A stretch of 64,000 bases of DNA from assembly GCA_000310025.1 (NCBI GenBank), contig FN649742.1, forward strand, positions 3,234,343-3,298,342, read 5' to 3'. The position numbers were made by a program, and so were the translations under genes. Source of the DNA: Ectocarpus siliculosus. Its lineage: Eukaryota > Sar > Phaeophyceae > Ectocarpales > Ectocarpaceae. Of the stretch, positions 24,651-36,757 are shown one piece after another. The notes under the pieces are model-generated. The model was not told the DNA's origin. It saw only the letters and a program-made list of their open reading frames with translations, and did not search any database. Each line of letters opens with the position of its first letter. Positions within the stretch are counted from its first letter, which is position 1.

Positions 24651-26470
24651 TCCATGGCTGATTGTTTCCGATTGTGTTGTATAGATCGTGTTCGACGACA
24701 ATGAACGCCAGAAGAAGACGTACATATCGGCAGCTTGGGGGCGAGGATCCGTACGATTCCGTAGCGTGACCAGTTTATCTGGAAATCCATGTTCGTTTTG
24801 ATAAACAAGGTCTCGCCGACATATAGAGATTCTACAAGGTGCTTATGCAGTGCTGGAGGTCCCACACAATGACTGGAGGACGCCGTGCCTTGCCTTTGAA
24901 GCAAAAACCAAACGTCTGGTTCCTCATCTGCAATGTGGCCTGTAAGACGCGAACCCTTAATGATTATGTTCTGGGGTATCCAGGGATTTCCTAGTTGCAA
25001 ATTGGGGCTACAGTCAGCACTATCCCGAAGAGAACATGAAAGAAATCTACAGAGATGTATTTTGTGTCGCTACCGAAAGCCGATGCAACAACCATGGATG
25101 AGATGCAAAGAGGGCAACAGTCACGAAAGGGTGTACCCTGGTCAGCAGGCGACCCAGGAAACATGGTTCTAGTCCGCGTGAAATGATCCAAGGTGATTCC
25201 TCGACGCCGACGGTCACCTTGCCGTGTCACAGAAAGACCGGGCCGCTTATTGGAAGTGTACACTGTTTTTCGGAAATGTATCCTGACCTGACGGGAAATG
25301 GAGCCCTTCAGTTGGCTGAAATTTCTCCGCGGGAGTCACTGTACGTTCCAACCAAGGGAGCCGTATCCACGAGTCTTCCAATTCCAAACCAATGATGCCA
25401 ACCGACATCCGGGACATGCTCCATAGTTGAAGCCAGCATGGTTGGTTGCTGTCAGTTGTTTGGGACTGGGAGATTGGCGTTTTTGGTGTCCTTTCGTTGG
25501 AGCGGAAGGTGGTTCCTGCTTTGAGCATGGCCGACGGATGGGTGCTATTTCCCGTAAGGTCCGGGAACATTCCTGAGAATCAGCGTACAGCTCGAACGAG
25601 CGGCCCGGGTTTTCTGGGATGCGACGGGGTGAACGTGGGCGTTGACGACTCAGCTAGACCCACTTCACGCTGATTCGAAGCATGCACTCAGAGTCGCTTC
25701 TTGACCAGGGCAAACCAATACGTCCCCAACATCGCTGTACCATTTGTTCGAAGCATTTCCATCAGCTTTCCATCCGCTCGTGACGCTCGCGGGATCTGCA
25801 TGAGTTTCTTCATCTAGCTCGCTGCCCCTCTCTCTCCACCCCAGGGAACTCCATTGACAGTGACGAGAGGCCCATCGTTGCCGCGGCTTCTCTTGCAACA
25901 CTCTCTCGTCCTTCAATCCCGCCCCCCCCACCTCTCTTCATAGATGATTGCTTCCGATTGTGTTGTTTAGATCGTGTTCGACGACAACGAACGCCAAAAG
26001 AAGACGTACATATCGGCATCTTGGGGGCGCGATGCACCTGTTTGATAACACCTCGTGAGGTGCCCCTCTATGGTGTCGGCTTCGGCATGATCTTCTTTGT
26101 CTCGTGCAACGGAAGTGCGACATGCGATACAAGGATTGCTGTCGTCGGTGTGTATTTGCTGATCCCCCCTGTCACGAGATGGGACTGCCCGAACGGAGCA
26201 TCGACTGCCGTGCGTGCGGTCAGCCTCATAGCGCGTGCCCCCTGTGGTTTGGTGGGGTCAGTGACAGGCTCGAATACAGCTTTGTTGATATCACTTTTAC
26301 ATCCTACGTCCGTTGTTTGAGTGCGTGGCGGAACTGGAATTCGGAGGCCTGTGTAGGGTCACGACGAGGACGAGAGCGATTCGTATAGCATGACCTGTTC
26401 ATCTGGAAATCCATGTTCGTTTTGACAAACAAGTGCTTCGCCGAAATGCGTATGTGAGGACACTCTTCCA

Positions 26471-27708
26471 TACACGCTCCGTTTTCGAGACTTGGCTTGG
26501 TCGCTAGGCAAGACATGATTTGTAGCGGCAACCGGATCCCGAACGCTTTGCGGCGCGTCGAGTTCTTTTTTACATCCTTCTGTGCGTAATTACCTTTTTT
26601 TTTGTTGTCTTCACTTCACATCAGCGCTCCCAGCACTAGTGCCGTTTACTCCAACCCGTGGTCACACAGAAGAGCCCCTCTCTACCTTCCCCTCCTGCGG
26701 TACTGTGCCTTCGATTTTGAATGCGAGAAAAGTTCAGCACTCTCTTCCCTCTGTGTACACACGAACTAGCGCTATCCACTAGGCCAGGAACGGGAGCGAG
26801 AGAAAAAATCAGGGTCGGCTACATCCAACACATCGTCGGAAGTTCGATATGTTCGAACATCTGATTTAGATTTATAGTAACGACGCGCAAAGTACGTAAG
26901 CGGTAGATTTTCCCTCGCTATTACCCAGTTCAACGGTTCGTCAGAAAATTGTCTGCTCTCAACCGTTGTCTGTGTTTGACCCCGTTAGCTTCTTGCCTCT
27001 CGCTACCTCTATGCCCCTGTTCCGCTGTCGGCTCGCTCGATTTTGCCTTGCAGCGAAGATGCATTGAGGCTCATGAGATGGCATGAATGCACAAGGGCCC
27101 AGGAGGATCAACAGGAGAAAGGAAATCTAAAAGAAATGGCCCATGTTAAACTACGACCTACACGGAGAGGGTGGAGTACTGGCTTCATGGGGCAACGTGA
27201 GAGTTGACATTTCGTTGTGTGTTAACCCGCACATTTTCCCGTAACTGTCAGAGAAAAATTCCCATATGGGCGAATACACTGAACCCCGAACTATGTACGA
27301 CGAGCGCCATCAGGAGTGGAGTATTGCTAAGTGGAGTGCTTGTAGTCACACATTGCCTGTGTTCTGGAGGAGGCGCTGACATAGAAGCCCCGACGGCTGC
27401 TGCATATCTATGTGGCCGTTGTCGGCTACTAATGAGCGGGGTGTTATCGGAGCGCGTGCGTGCATTTGACGAGAGAGAGAGAGAGAGAGACAAGACAGAC
27501 TGACAGCGACAGATAGACAGTTTACTATGTCAGATGGTGGGTGGAAACGCTCGGCAGGTTTCCGATTTTATTTCACAGTTCCGAAACAAACGACAACACC
27601 AAACTGCTATCTTTTCCCTCCTTTTTGCCAATGACTCAGAATATCAGAGGCTGTAGAGAATCTTGTTGGGCACTGAACGCCAGCGAAAGCAATTACAAGT
27701 GCCTAGCC
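26471..27708. other. Spacer
   Basis: No gene supported on either strand; a short (GA)n tract lies at 27471-27490. Confidence 0.4.
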
Positions 27709-28645
27709 CGGATGGCGAAGAAGGTCACCAAGAGAGTGGACGTCAAAGCAGGGCCCGCGAACGGACACCGGCAGTAACAGCATCAAAAGCAGCAGCAGCA
27801 GCACCACCACCAGCAGTGAGAGTGACGCCAACGGTGGCGGATGCAAACATGAAGCCCCCGACATGTTCGACGCCACCGCTGCCTCGTCCTTGTCAGCCGC
27901 CACCACCTCAACGTCCATCAAGGAACTGAAAGGGGTCCGGGAGCCCAGCGTTTTCCCTGCTGCTGGCGCTCCAGCTTCGACTGGCGAGAGTTTCAATCAG
28001 CCGGGCCAGATAACGTCCGATGATATGGTCACCAAGCCGCGCCAGATAGCGCCAGACGACAAGGCCACTGGGGTGGACGGGAGGGTGGTGGGATCGGAGG
28101 GGGCTCTGGGGGCGTCGGTAGAGGGCGGGGTGCGCGGTCAGGCAACTTAAATTTTTTGGAACGTGACTTTAAAGATCGCAGAGCATTCTGAGGAGATGAA
28201 GGAGGGTGGCGAGGCGGAAGGCCTCTCGGAGGAGAAAGCTGAGGTGGCGGTGGGGGGTGTTTTTAGTACAGGATCAGAGGCAGGGTTGTCGCGGGTGGTG
28301 GCGAAGTGGGAGATTGAAGATGACGGCGAAAGCACTGTGGGGCTGAACAACAAGAAGGTCACTGACTCAACGGCGCCTCGTCAAGCCGGAACGAGGTCCT
28401 CTCGCTCGGATGGCACGAGCACCAGGCAAGAAGAATGGCACAGCCTAAGACCCAAACAGTATCGGCTGAAGCAATCTCGATATCGAAACATGTGGATGTC
28501 CACAAAGGTCCACACGTGTAACTCTTGTTGGCCCCCGTCAGAACCGGAGGTCAGCCGTCCAGAGACGATAAAATTGACCCCTCTCCTCCTTTGCCATAGA
28601 GTGGATGGTAGGGATTCCTTCGTGTTTGAAACCTCTTCGATATAA
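27709..28645 (+). CDS. Possible low-complexity protein, two adjacent open frames
   Basis: Frame one (27709-28148, first ATG 27863) is Ser/Thr/Ala-rich (SIKSSSSSTTTSSESD), passes AATTSTSIKELKGV and ends at TAA. Frame two (28163-28645) is Glu/Gly-rich (EEMKEGGEAEGLSEEKAEV). Its first half, up to LNNKK before GTCACT at about 28359, looks most coding-like; the rest is less convincing. Base composition suggests coding, but there is no domain, no clear start, and the join between frames would need an intron of about 30 bp. It may be a degraded gene or chance open frames. Confidence 0.25.
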
Positions 28646-29379
28646 TCAATTCTAGAGGACGTAGGTGGGGAGAATAGGCGTGTTGACTTCGCCAACCCCG
28701 ACACATCGCTCACGCCCTCTCCTCCGACATATGCCTCGGCCTACTTGCACTTCGTGCCGATTCAATTAAAAACATTGCCGTGCAGGGGGAGCGATAGAGC
28801 ACGCAGCTTAATAGCTCACCGAACCCTTCCCGCGCGCGCTCGCCAACCGAACTCACGACCCGTGAAAAGAGTCTTGGGGCCATCCACCGTCTGATATTCA
28901 AGCCAAATACAGGTTCTCACGAAGAACGAACCATTTGTCCTCTTGACCCTGTCTCATTCCCTCCCTTCGCCCGCCACCATGACGATTCGTCTGTTGCAGT
29001 GTCGACCCCAACAGGTTGGCGACCCTCGCTATCGTCATCTGTGAGCGTTTCGTATAGACCAATCATCTCCAATGCTCGTCATTGGAGCTGAACAAGGCGT
29101 GCGGACGCGTATCGACTTTTGTCGTGACAGTCGGCGAAAGTTGCACGCCGCTGGCTCGCCTGGCTCGCAGCAAGAAGCACAACGAGGTGCGAGTGCGCCC
29201 GGCTACGGCAGACAAACGATGACCGTGCCAGGCGTCATGCCAACGGCAAGAGTATCACGAATCCGACCGTGCGGTCTGCGGTGGTGCCTGGCCCTCGAGG
29301 TGCTCGGACAGAGTGAAGTTGACTTGGCTTGCGTTCGTTACCTGGGAATCCTTCCGCCGATAGACTATTCGGAGCCTCC
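28646..29379. other. Spacer
   Basis: Open frames here overlap on both strands without domain patterns. Nothing supported. Confidence 0.35.
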
Positions 29380-29610
29380 GTTGGATGGGCTTGAGTTGCT
29401 GGCGTCCCTTGAGCACCTGGAGATTGGTGAAATGCGTATCCCCGCAATCGCGAGGTGTCAAATCGCCGGCGACCCTCAAGCACCTCCAAGTCGGAATTGT
29501 TTTCTCCTGGGTTCCCGTCGGAATCGCCGAATTCGCGTGGCCGTCTTCGCTTCAGCGGCTTCAGTTGTTTCAGTTGTTCCTTCAACCACCCCCCTAACAG
29601 GAGTTGTGTT
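29380..29610 (+). pseudogene. Leucine-rich-repeat relic
   Basis: In one frame LASLEHLEIGE, in the next SPATLKHLQVG and AWPSSLQRLQLF, and in the third FNHPPN, at roughly repeat-length spacing. This is the W-P-x-S-L-x-x-L / F-N-x-P-I pattern of FNIP-like leucine-rich repeats. Reading them as one protein would require at least two frameshifts, so I call it a relic. Only three or four repeats are visible. Confidence 0.35.
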
Positions 29611-31853
29611 TGCCGCCCTCGGCGCGTATGCGATTGGTATTCTACAAGTCGATGTACGAATCTGATTCTAGCGTCGTCAGATGATGCACATCGTGCAACG
29701 AATAGCAGCCGCTCTTGACAATTGAGAAGAAAACTTTCATTGAGAAAATATGCTTTTGGTCGGGGCATACAAAACGACCGATACGTTTCTTTCCTTCCAA
29801 CACTTGACGAACAAGCCACGCCATCTCGATCGAGGAGTTGCACGCCGTGCAGGCAAAGTGGGTGGAATGCCGGAGTTGATCGCGCGATCCTCTTTGTTAC
29901 CATTTTTGGAACGTTTGTTTTGTTGTGGCCGAGATTGAACTGTGTGTTTTGCTTCTCTCTATTATTTTCTGGAATTTTTCTTGATTTATTGCGGGCCCGT
30001 TATTTCCGCTGTATATATAGCCATAGGGAGAGATGCGGCCCACGAGGTAATTTTCGGTGAACGCGTTGAAGGAAAATAACGGTAAATATACTGAACAATC
30101 GCGCGCAAGAGTAATAATCCAGGCGGGTTCGCAAGTGAAGCGTCCCTGTTGTTCAAGGGCATGTTATGATCGGGACCGAGGAGTTTGGCAATGGACGACA
30201 GGCGGTGTCTTTCCCTCCTTCTCCTTTGCTGTTGTTGCTGCGTTAGGCGGCAATGCTTCTCCACCACCAGTGGTCACACGCGCAGCAGCAGGCAGTGCTG
30301 CAGGCCTTATGACCTTGACCTTGACCTTGACCTTGCATGATGATAGCGGACACGTCCTCGAAGCAGTATTTGGGTGTACGGAGCTCGCGGAAAGCATGTG
30401 TGTGAATGTGTGAATCCATCTGTTTCTACCCTCTTCTGCGTTTTATCATCTCGGATCACGAAGATCCAGATGCTGAACCTCAAATAAATTGAAACAGAGA
30501 GCCGCCAAACGTTTGGCGGGGGTCGGATGGCTGTAAATGAAATGTTCTCGAACAAAAATACAGACCCGCCAAAAGTTGCGGCCTTCTGAGATGTAGTGTG
30601 ATCCGACCCCTGAAACGCTGTGGACCTGTAGCCATGGACCTTTTTTCACTGTTTTGGGTTTTGGGAATGTTCTACAGTCGGCAATCAACCTAAAACTACT
30701 CGTAGAAACGGCAGCGTGAGACAGAAGCGCACGACAAAAAGATGGTAAGCTATAAGTAAGCAATCGGTCAAACCAGCCTGTACATGACAGGAGAAGGTAC
30801 ACCTCGTCAGCGAGAGGTGTTCACCCGCCTACCAAAACATGACAAACAACACATGATGATCATTTTGATGACGCTGGTTTTGCGGCATGTTCACCGCCCC
30901 GCAGTGTAAGAAGAGTGTCCAGCCAGTGTAGACCTTGACAACACCACCACACGTTTTGAGTGTCTTGTCACGACGAACATTTTGTCTACCATGTGCGCCT
31001 ACAGATAAACTCGTTTCGTGGTTTGACCAACTTGTAAACGGTTCCGAGCAGTGTGTAATGCTGAATAGCGATACGAGAGCGATACCTGTTGCAGACTGCT
31101 GCAGTTCCTCATTTGGCCCCAACGAAATCTTCGTATCTTCGTCGTTTTCGCTCCTTCCGGTCTGAACAGTCTCATCAGCAATCGCTCGCCCAATCAGATC
31201 GAGACACCGCATGAAATTCACGGCACGTTCCTCCGCTTCTCTCACCAGCCGTCCAGCCGTGCGGCCTCCCTCGCACATACGCACCCCCAGACCGAGACCA
31301 ATACCAAGACACAAGAACCCAAGAGAAGGAGGCGAGGAAGACAACTCGGGCGCGTCGAAATCCAGGACAAGCGGGATACCAGACGCTGTCGTGCTGCGCT
31401 TGCAGATTCTCGAGAGGTGAGGTGTACATAGGCATATGTTGCCGCGGCTGCAGATTTTTGGCGTTGTTGCAGTCTGCCGAAGCAGCAGCAGTAACCCCTG
31501 CAGAGATGGACGCTAGTTACTTGTAGCTCGTGAGCCCTGGCGGTGTGGTTCGGAAGAAGAAGGCGGGAATACTGCCTTGGTGGCTGCCCTCAGGATGTGT
31601 GCACACTGCTACTGCAGTATTCTACGCGTGCATCATGACACAACTGGCACACACGCCCATAGTGTGCGATCGAATTTGCAAATTCGTTTTCTCAGGCCTG
31701 AACCAGCGCGCAACCCGATTTTGCCTCCGCGAGACTGCTGCCTGCTGGAAATCGTGTCAGCAAGCCACCATAATCTTGTCCTTACGCCCAAAGTAGTGTT
31801 GCCTTGATCGCAGCTATCCTATACAACCCTTTTGAATCGACCTTGTTGCCAGG
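29611..31853. other. Spacer upstream of the kinase, possible 5' exon
   Basis: Mostly without signal; an ACCTTG hexamer repeat lies at 30308-30336. One candidate exon, 31211-31418 (ATG, basic Pro/Arg/Ser-rich, ending ILE then AG before GTGAGG), would splice in phase to the acceptor CCAG at 31852, one base before the kinase ATG. The sequence is compositionally biased, so this is only a suggestion. Confidence 0.3.
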
Positions 31854-34800
31854 ATGTATGCGGATGTCTCTGGCGTGCGAATTTGCGTCTACAATGTACT
31901 GCTGTTGAACGACGCTGGTGCGAATTCGCGGCGAGGTTTGTGCGTACATACAGCAGGGCCTCCTTTTGAATCATATCCCCACATCCCCACTCCTGCTCCT
32001 GCCGTTGACTCTCACGCAGAGCTGGACAACATCATGGGTCTTCAAGTACAGCAGCAACGACAACAACAACAACACAGCTGGGAGCGATTGAACTCTCCTT
32101 TGCGCGAAAAGAGCGTCAACAACATGAGGCGTCACAGGTCGGCCCCAACGCCCAAGCAACGCACGCCGACCACGAGGACCGTTCCAGAACCAGTCCTCCT
32201 CCACCAGCCCAAACAGCCGGCTACATCGCATGCGGCGGCACCCACGGCGCCAGTGGCGGCGGGTACCAGCACCTCTGGTTCCACTGCTGACGACGATGAT
32301 GCCAGAGGCCCGCTTGGCTTTCCCGAGCCGAGCTTCTCGCCGGCCCTCAAGGTCGTCGACTGCGACAGCTTCACCCTCGTCTCACAAGCGACTGGGCGCC
32401 GCTGGAGGGCGATCGACTCCTCTAGAGAGTGCCAGTTCGGGGAGGTACTGCGTGCTGTAGAGCTGTCGGACGAAGCTGGGGCACGGCCGGGGTACTTCGC
32501 TATCAAGGTATGATGTACGTTCCAATGCAGCAAGTACCCTCTGAAAGCGCCCCATGTTGAAATAAGACAGCTTGTCTGAGGCAATTTGGTTTGAAGAGCA
32601 GTACATCTAAGTATCATGAGTCCAACTGCATGCCACGTGTGTAGCATAGTAGCCCGCAAGTCTTTGCGTGTGCTTTCCCTGGTAAGCAGGCAGAATCCGC
32701 TTGAGTTGTGATTGACGCGTTCCTGCCACCCTTTTCAATACACGCGCCGTCTGTGTCAATTGCTCACGTTTTTGTCAGGAGCTTAGCTTGGGCCATCTGC
32801 AAGAGATGCAGGGAAAGACCCTCGAGGATCCGCTGCGGGAGGTGTCCGCGCTGCAGTACCTTCCCAGCCACCCGAACGTCCTCACTTGTACCGAGGTCAG
32901 GAAGATCGTGGCGGTGCATCTGCAATATGCTGTGCTATTCGTTACCCTCCGTTCCATGTTTTCACTGAGACACTGATGCATGCAGCGCGAAGTGTTGCGA
33001 AGAGTTGACAAATTGTTGTGCTCAACAGCAGCAAGCAGTGTTTCTGGTGACGTTGTGTCCCGAAACATGCGTTTTATTTTATTTCACCCTTAACACGAAC
33101 TTCGTATTTTGATGTGCGGGCTGAGATTTTTTTTGTGGCTTCCATTTGGAACCGCTTTGAATACAGGCGCTCTTGGACGAGAACAGCATTTATATAGTGA
33201 TGCCGTTCTACAGCGGAGGCGAGGTTTTCGACGTGCTGATGGACAGCGGCCGATTTGAAGAGGACGAGGCGCGACTGCTGCTCCGCCAGGTGCTGGACGG
33301 ACTACTCCACCTCAAGAGACACGGAGTCTGCCACCGGTGAGCGGTGTGCCGTACTGTACATCGTCGCTGTGCTGTGTTTTCTTCAGCAGCAAGTAGAATG
33401 CCTTTCAGAATCGAAAAGCTGAAAGAGTGTAGTGTTGATTGGTGGCGAATCGGACAACACCAGGTTTGTAACTCGGTTCCGTAAAAATGAACATTTGTGC
33501 ATGCTGCCTGAAACTTTGAAATGTGGCCCGACATACCGGCACCGGTGACTTGTTGTGTACTCGTGCCTTCACAACGTTCTTCGCGTCGCCTCATCAAGCA
33601 CGTTCCGCCCCCGTGGCGCTTACAAAGCACATCCCACCCCAGCGGCATCAATTGTCAAATGTTGCATAACGTGTCGTTCGCCTCCCCAGGGTATGGGAGA
33701 GGATGTTGCTGTATGGGAGGACACCAGGACACCCGATTCTTCTGTAGCTTGTCTAAAGATCTTTGGTTGTGCCGCATTTTATTCTCTTGTGTGTTCTGAC
33801 ACCATCCTTGATCACAACTGTTGTTTGCTCACCTGTAAAGTTACCTACTCGCGCATTTTTTTGTCGCCGTCCCTTTTCGTTGGATGGACGCTAATATGCA
33901 GGGATGTGAGCCTGGAAAACCTAGTGTTGACCGAGGAGGGTGTGGTGAAGCTTGTTGACTTTGGGCTGGCATTGCGCATCCCCCAGAACGAGGACGGCAG
34001 AGCAAGGACTATTCCGCCCCAGGGCGTGTGCGGGAAGCCGCACTACATTGCGCCCGAGGTGTTGGCAAGTTCAAGCTCGAAGAGCGGATTTGACGGGTTC
34101 GCGGTGGATGTGTGGGCTTCTGGCATCCTTCTCTTCGTGTGAGTATTGTGTTGGTGATCCTGCTGCCAACTTGTCGGACTTGTGGGTGGCTGTTTGTGTC
34201 CTGCAGGAGTCGCTTGCTTCATTTTGGATTGAATGAACTACTCCCGCCCATCTAGTGTGCCTTGTCATGGAGAGCTTAAACCATCGAGTCGTACAAACTA
34301 ACGCCACGTTGTCGAACTTTGGCGCCTGCCCAGCAGGATAGATGTTGATTGGTGGCACGTAGTAATTGGCGACAGCCTCGCTCTAAATGACTCCCCCCAT
34401 CTCCCGAATTTTAACCCTCCTCCCCCCACCACCCCACTCCATTTCCGTGCGCCGCAGCATGCTGACGGGCGTTGCCCCGTTTGAGGTGGCTCTTCCTTCC
34501 CACGATGAGCGACTCCACACTGTTGCTGTGAAAGAGAATCTCGCGGAACTTCTGTCGACGTGGAATATTTCGTTGTCACCAGAGGTGAATGAGGGAGAGC
34601 CTCAGTCTTCCTGCCTTCGCTACATGCGCGGCTCGTGTCGGAGCGTGATTGTCTCGCTCACCCCAATTTGATGTGCCGCTGTAAGGCTGCCGTTCAGCGT
34701 TGAAAACATCCTTTCGGTGCGCTACTCGCTCGTTTGTTTGCTTTCCAGTCGAAGGTATTGTGTATGGAAAATGAAATTCCTAGCGCCTCTTCGCTGCCCG

Positions 34801-35030
34801 CCCAATCCGACAGCAGTTTTCCGTATATTTTATGGTACGCATACGCATATTTTGGTGATGTCCTGCGGACTTTGGACCCCTTCTCTAACGCGCCCTGCGC
34901 CCCCCCCTACCTCCGCTCCCCACACTCGAAACATCAGGCGACTGATTTGATTCAGTCGTGCCTGCTGTTCGCCCCGGAGAGACGCCCCAGCCTCGAGGCG
35001 CTTGCCAACCACGATTGGCTCAACGCGTGA
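31854..35030 (+). CDS. Serine/threonine-type protein kinase, 6 exons, 465 aa
   Basis: Exons: 31854-32507, 32779-32895, 33167-33336, 33902-34138, 34458-34584, 34938-35030; all GT-AG, phases agree, 1398 nt. The N-terminal ~170 residues are low complexity with a Gln-rich stretch (QVQQQRQQQQ). The kinase domain then shows a degenerate glycine loop (CQFGEVLRA), the ATP-binding Lys in YFAIK (K218), alpha-C Glu in LREVSALQ (E239), catalytic loop HRDVSLEN (H313 to N320), DFG (333-335) and APE (364-366), and ends with RRPSLEALANHDWL just before the stop. The usual Lys after HRD+1 is Ser here, a variant I associate with protist and stramenopile kinases. There is no C-terminal regulatory domain. Substrate unknown. 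The start could be this ATG, the later ATG at 32034, or an upstream exon (31211-31418). Confidence 0.85.
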
Positions 35031-36757
35031 ATCAGGCTGATGGTTGCCGTTGTACTTATGTGTGTTCCTGGCTGTGACCGATCCCACCTGCTCCACTTCA
35101 GAACCGGGCGCTAACTGAGATTGACCCGGACAAGGGGAGCAACCGGGCGACTATTTCGTAGACATCTGCTTTGTGTTGTTGCGTATGCTGATGCTACTGA
35201 TGTTGTAGGGCATGATGAAGGAAAGGGTGGTGTGTACGTTGGTGGGACAGTGTGTTTGACGCCCGGCGTGACTAATGAACCAAAAACCCCGGTTGTGCGC
35301 TGATGAGACAAAAGTAGTTACCGAAAATATGGTTACTTTACGAGTGCGTGTCGACGGGGAGGGTCTATTCGTGCCAATTTTGGCGAGGTTTTATTTCCTG
35401 TTTCGCCTCTTGCATGGTGAACGGGTACTTTGGCCATAAAGATCAACGTTGCCGGTGGATCTTTGTATGTACAAGCAAGTGTTTGAGGAGGTGCAGGTTG
35501 TTTGTGTTTAAGAGGGGGTGGAATTCGTTCCTGCTGAACCACGTTTTTGTATTATTTCACTGAACACCGTCAAGACTAGTGGAAAATAACAACCTGACGA
35601 CTCGAGTGGCGCCGCTTTGGCCTTTGATTGTTTTTGTTTCGTTTTTTCTTCGTCTCGCGTGTCAAGCGTGAGCGATAGGCTCTATCTTTACATCTCCTTT
35701 ATTGGACAGTCGCTCGCGACGTCTCGCTGTCTGGGGCCTTGTGTTAGTTTTTGATTTGATTTTTTTTCTGGCTTTTACTTACTTTTTATCGGCTGTTGAA
35801 GTATGTACATATCCTCTAGGGTAGTTGGCCCGTGACCACGGTAGGTGTCCGCGCCGGTTCGGACGTTAGAAGGTACTGATCAGAGATCGAAAGGGGTCGT
35901 GATATTAAGACAACAACAACAGATTTGCGGGAAACATGTCATGTATGAAATTTCATGTACGGTGGTAGTACCTGTGCCGCGTCTGGACAGCTCTACACGG
36001 GAGGCGGTGTGCTACGGTAGTATCTTGAGTTATTAATATCACTCATCTACCGCCGGTTGGATATAGCGGACAGCCTTAGGTCAAGACTGTTATTGGTGCA
36101 AGCGTGCGTTTGGGAGCTAAGAGATGGGATATAAAATCGACGTCGTGAACCGAGCGTGCGCGTCTACGGAACATGCGTCTTCCATCGACGACTTCGTGCG
36201 CGGGATGTTGTTTGCGTTCAAAACAATATTCTATAGCTTCGTATCTCGCTAGGGTTATCTGTCTGGTGTGAGAGTGCAAATACCTGGTTTTATGAGTGGT
36301 AGGCAATGTCCCAAGGTGTTGCCGGGCCTGGCTAATTTTTTTTTCTCTGGACACTGGTCGTACCGTACATGCTGGATGTTGATAAAAGAGTGGTATGCTG
36401 TTGGATGTTTATCAAGCAGGGAAGGGAACCGCATATTTTCAGTCAACTGGAAGTGCGCCCCAGAAACCTAAAGATGCGAAACACGTAGGGCGATAAACGC
36501 GAAAATATCGGTCCCCAACGCGTCTTAACGCTCATGCAGGAAACACCAACGGAATCCAAATGCATGTAATTATTCCATATCTGCTACAATAGTTCTACTT
36601 TCTACAACGAAACGGCAAACGGACCGAAGCTCTGAAGATCCATCGTGACGTAGTTCTAAATTAGACGGGCCGGTATCCAGCATCTGGTTTGTGGGCAGAG
36701 GATAAGGTCAGAGAACGAGTAAGGTCGACACACCCGGCTACAAATCAATTCGTTTCT
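35031..36757. other. Convergent intergenic region
   Basis: Lies between the stop codons of the plus-strand kinase and the minus-strand focadhesin-like gene, so it holds both 3' UTRs. No other gene seen; the GC content is lower than in the exons. Confidence 0.5.

Larger units (their letters stand above)
21795..26470. repeat. Three tandem copies of a ~1.35-kb unit
   Basis: Copy 1 is 21795-22450 plus 23010-23700 (split by repeat R copy 3), copy 2 is about 23807-25165, copy 3 about 25166-26470. Each has the same order: a foldback segment ending CGACTCAGCTAGA...CACGCTGATTCGAAG; a block coding GN(F/S)IDSDERPIVAA after a CAG-like acceptor; then a block with IVFDDNERQKKTYIS after TTGTGTTG(T)(T)TAG; then GGAAATCCATGTTCG. 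Copy 2 lacks part of the last half. Short reading frames are partly conserved between copies but none extends into a full gene, so the units may be degraded gene duplicates or a composite transposon. Confidence 0.7.

Noticed and set aside
30829-31344. 171-codon minus-strand open frame
   Set aside because: No domain, composition changes along its length, and it overlaps a candidate plus-strand exon; a single open frame of this length is expected by chance in this GC-rich spacer.
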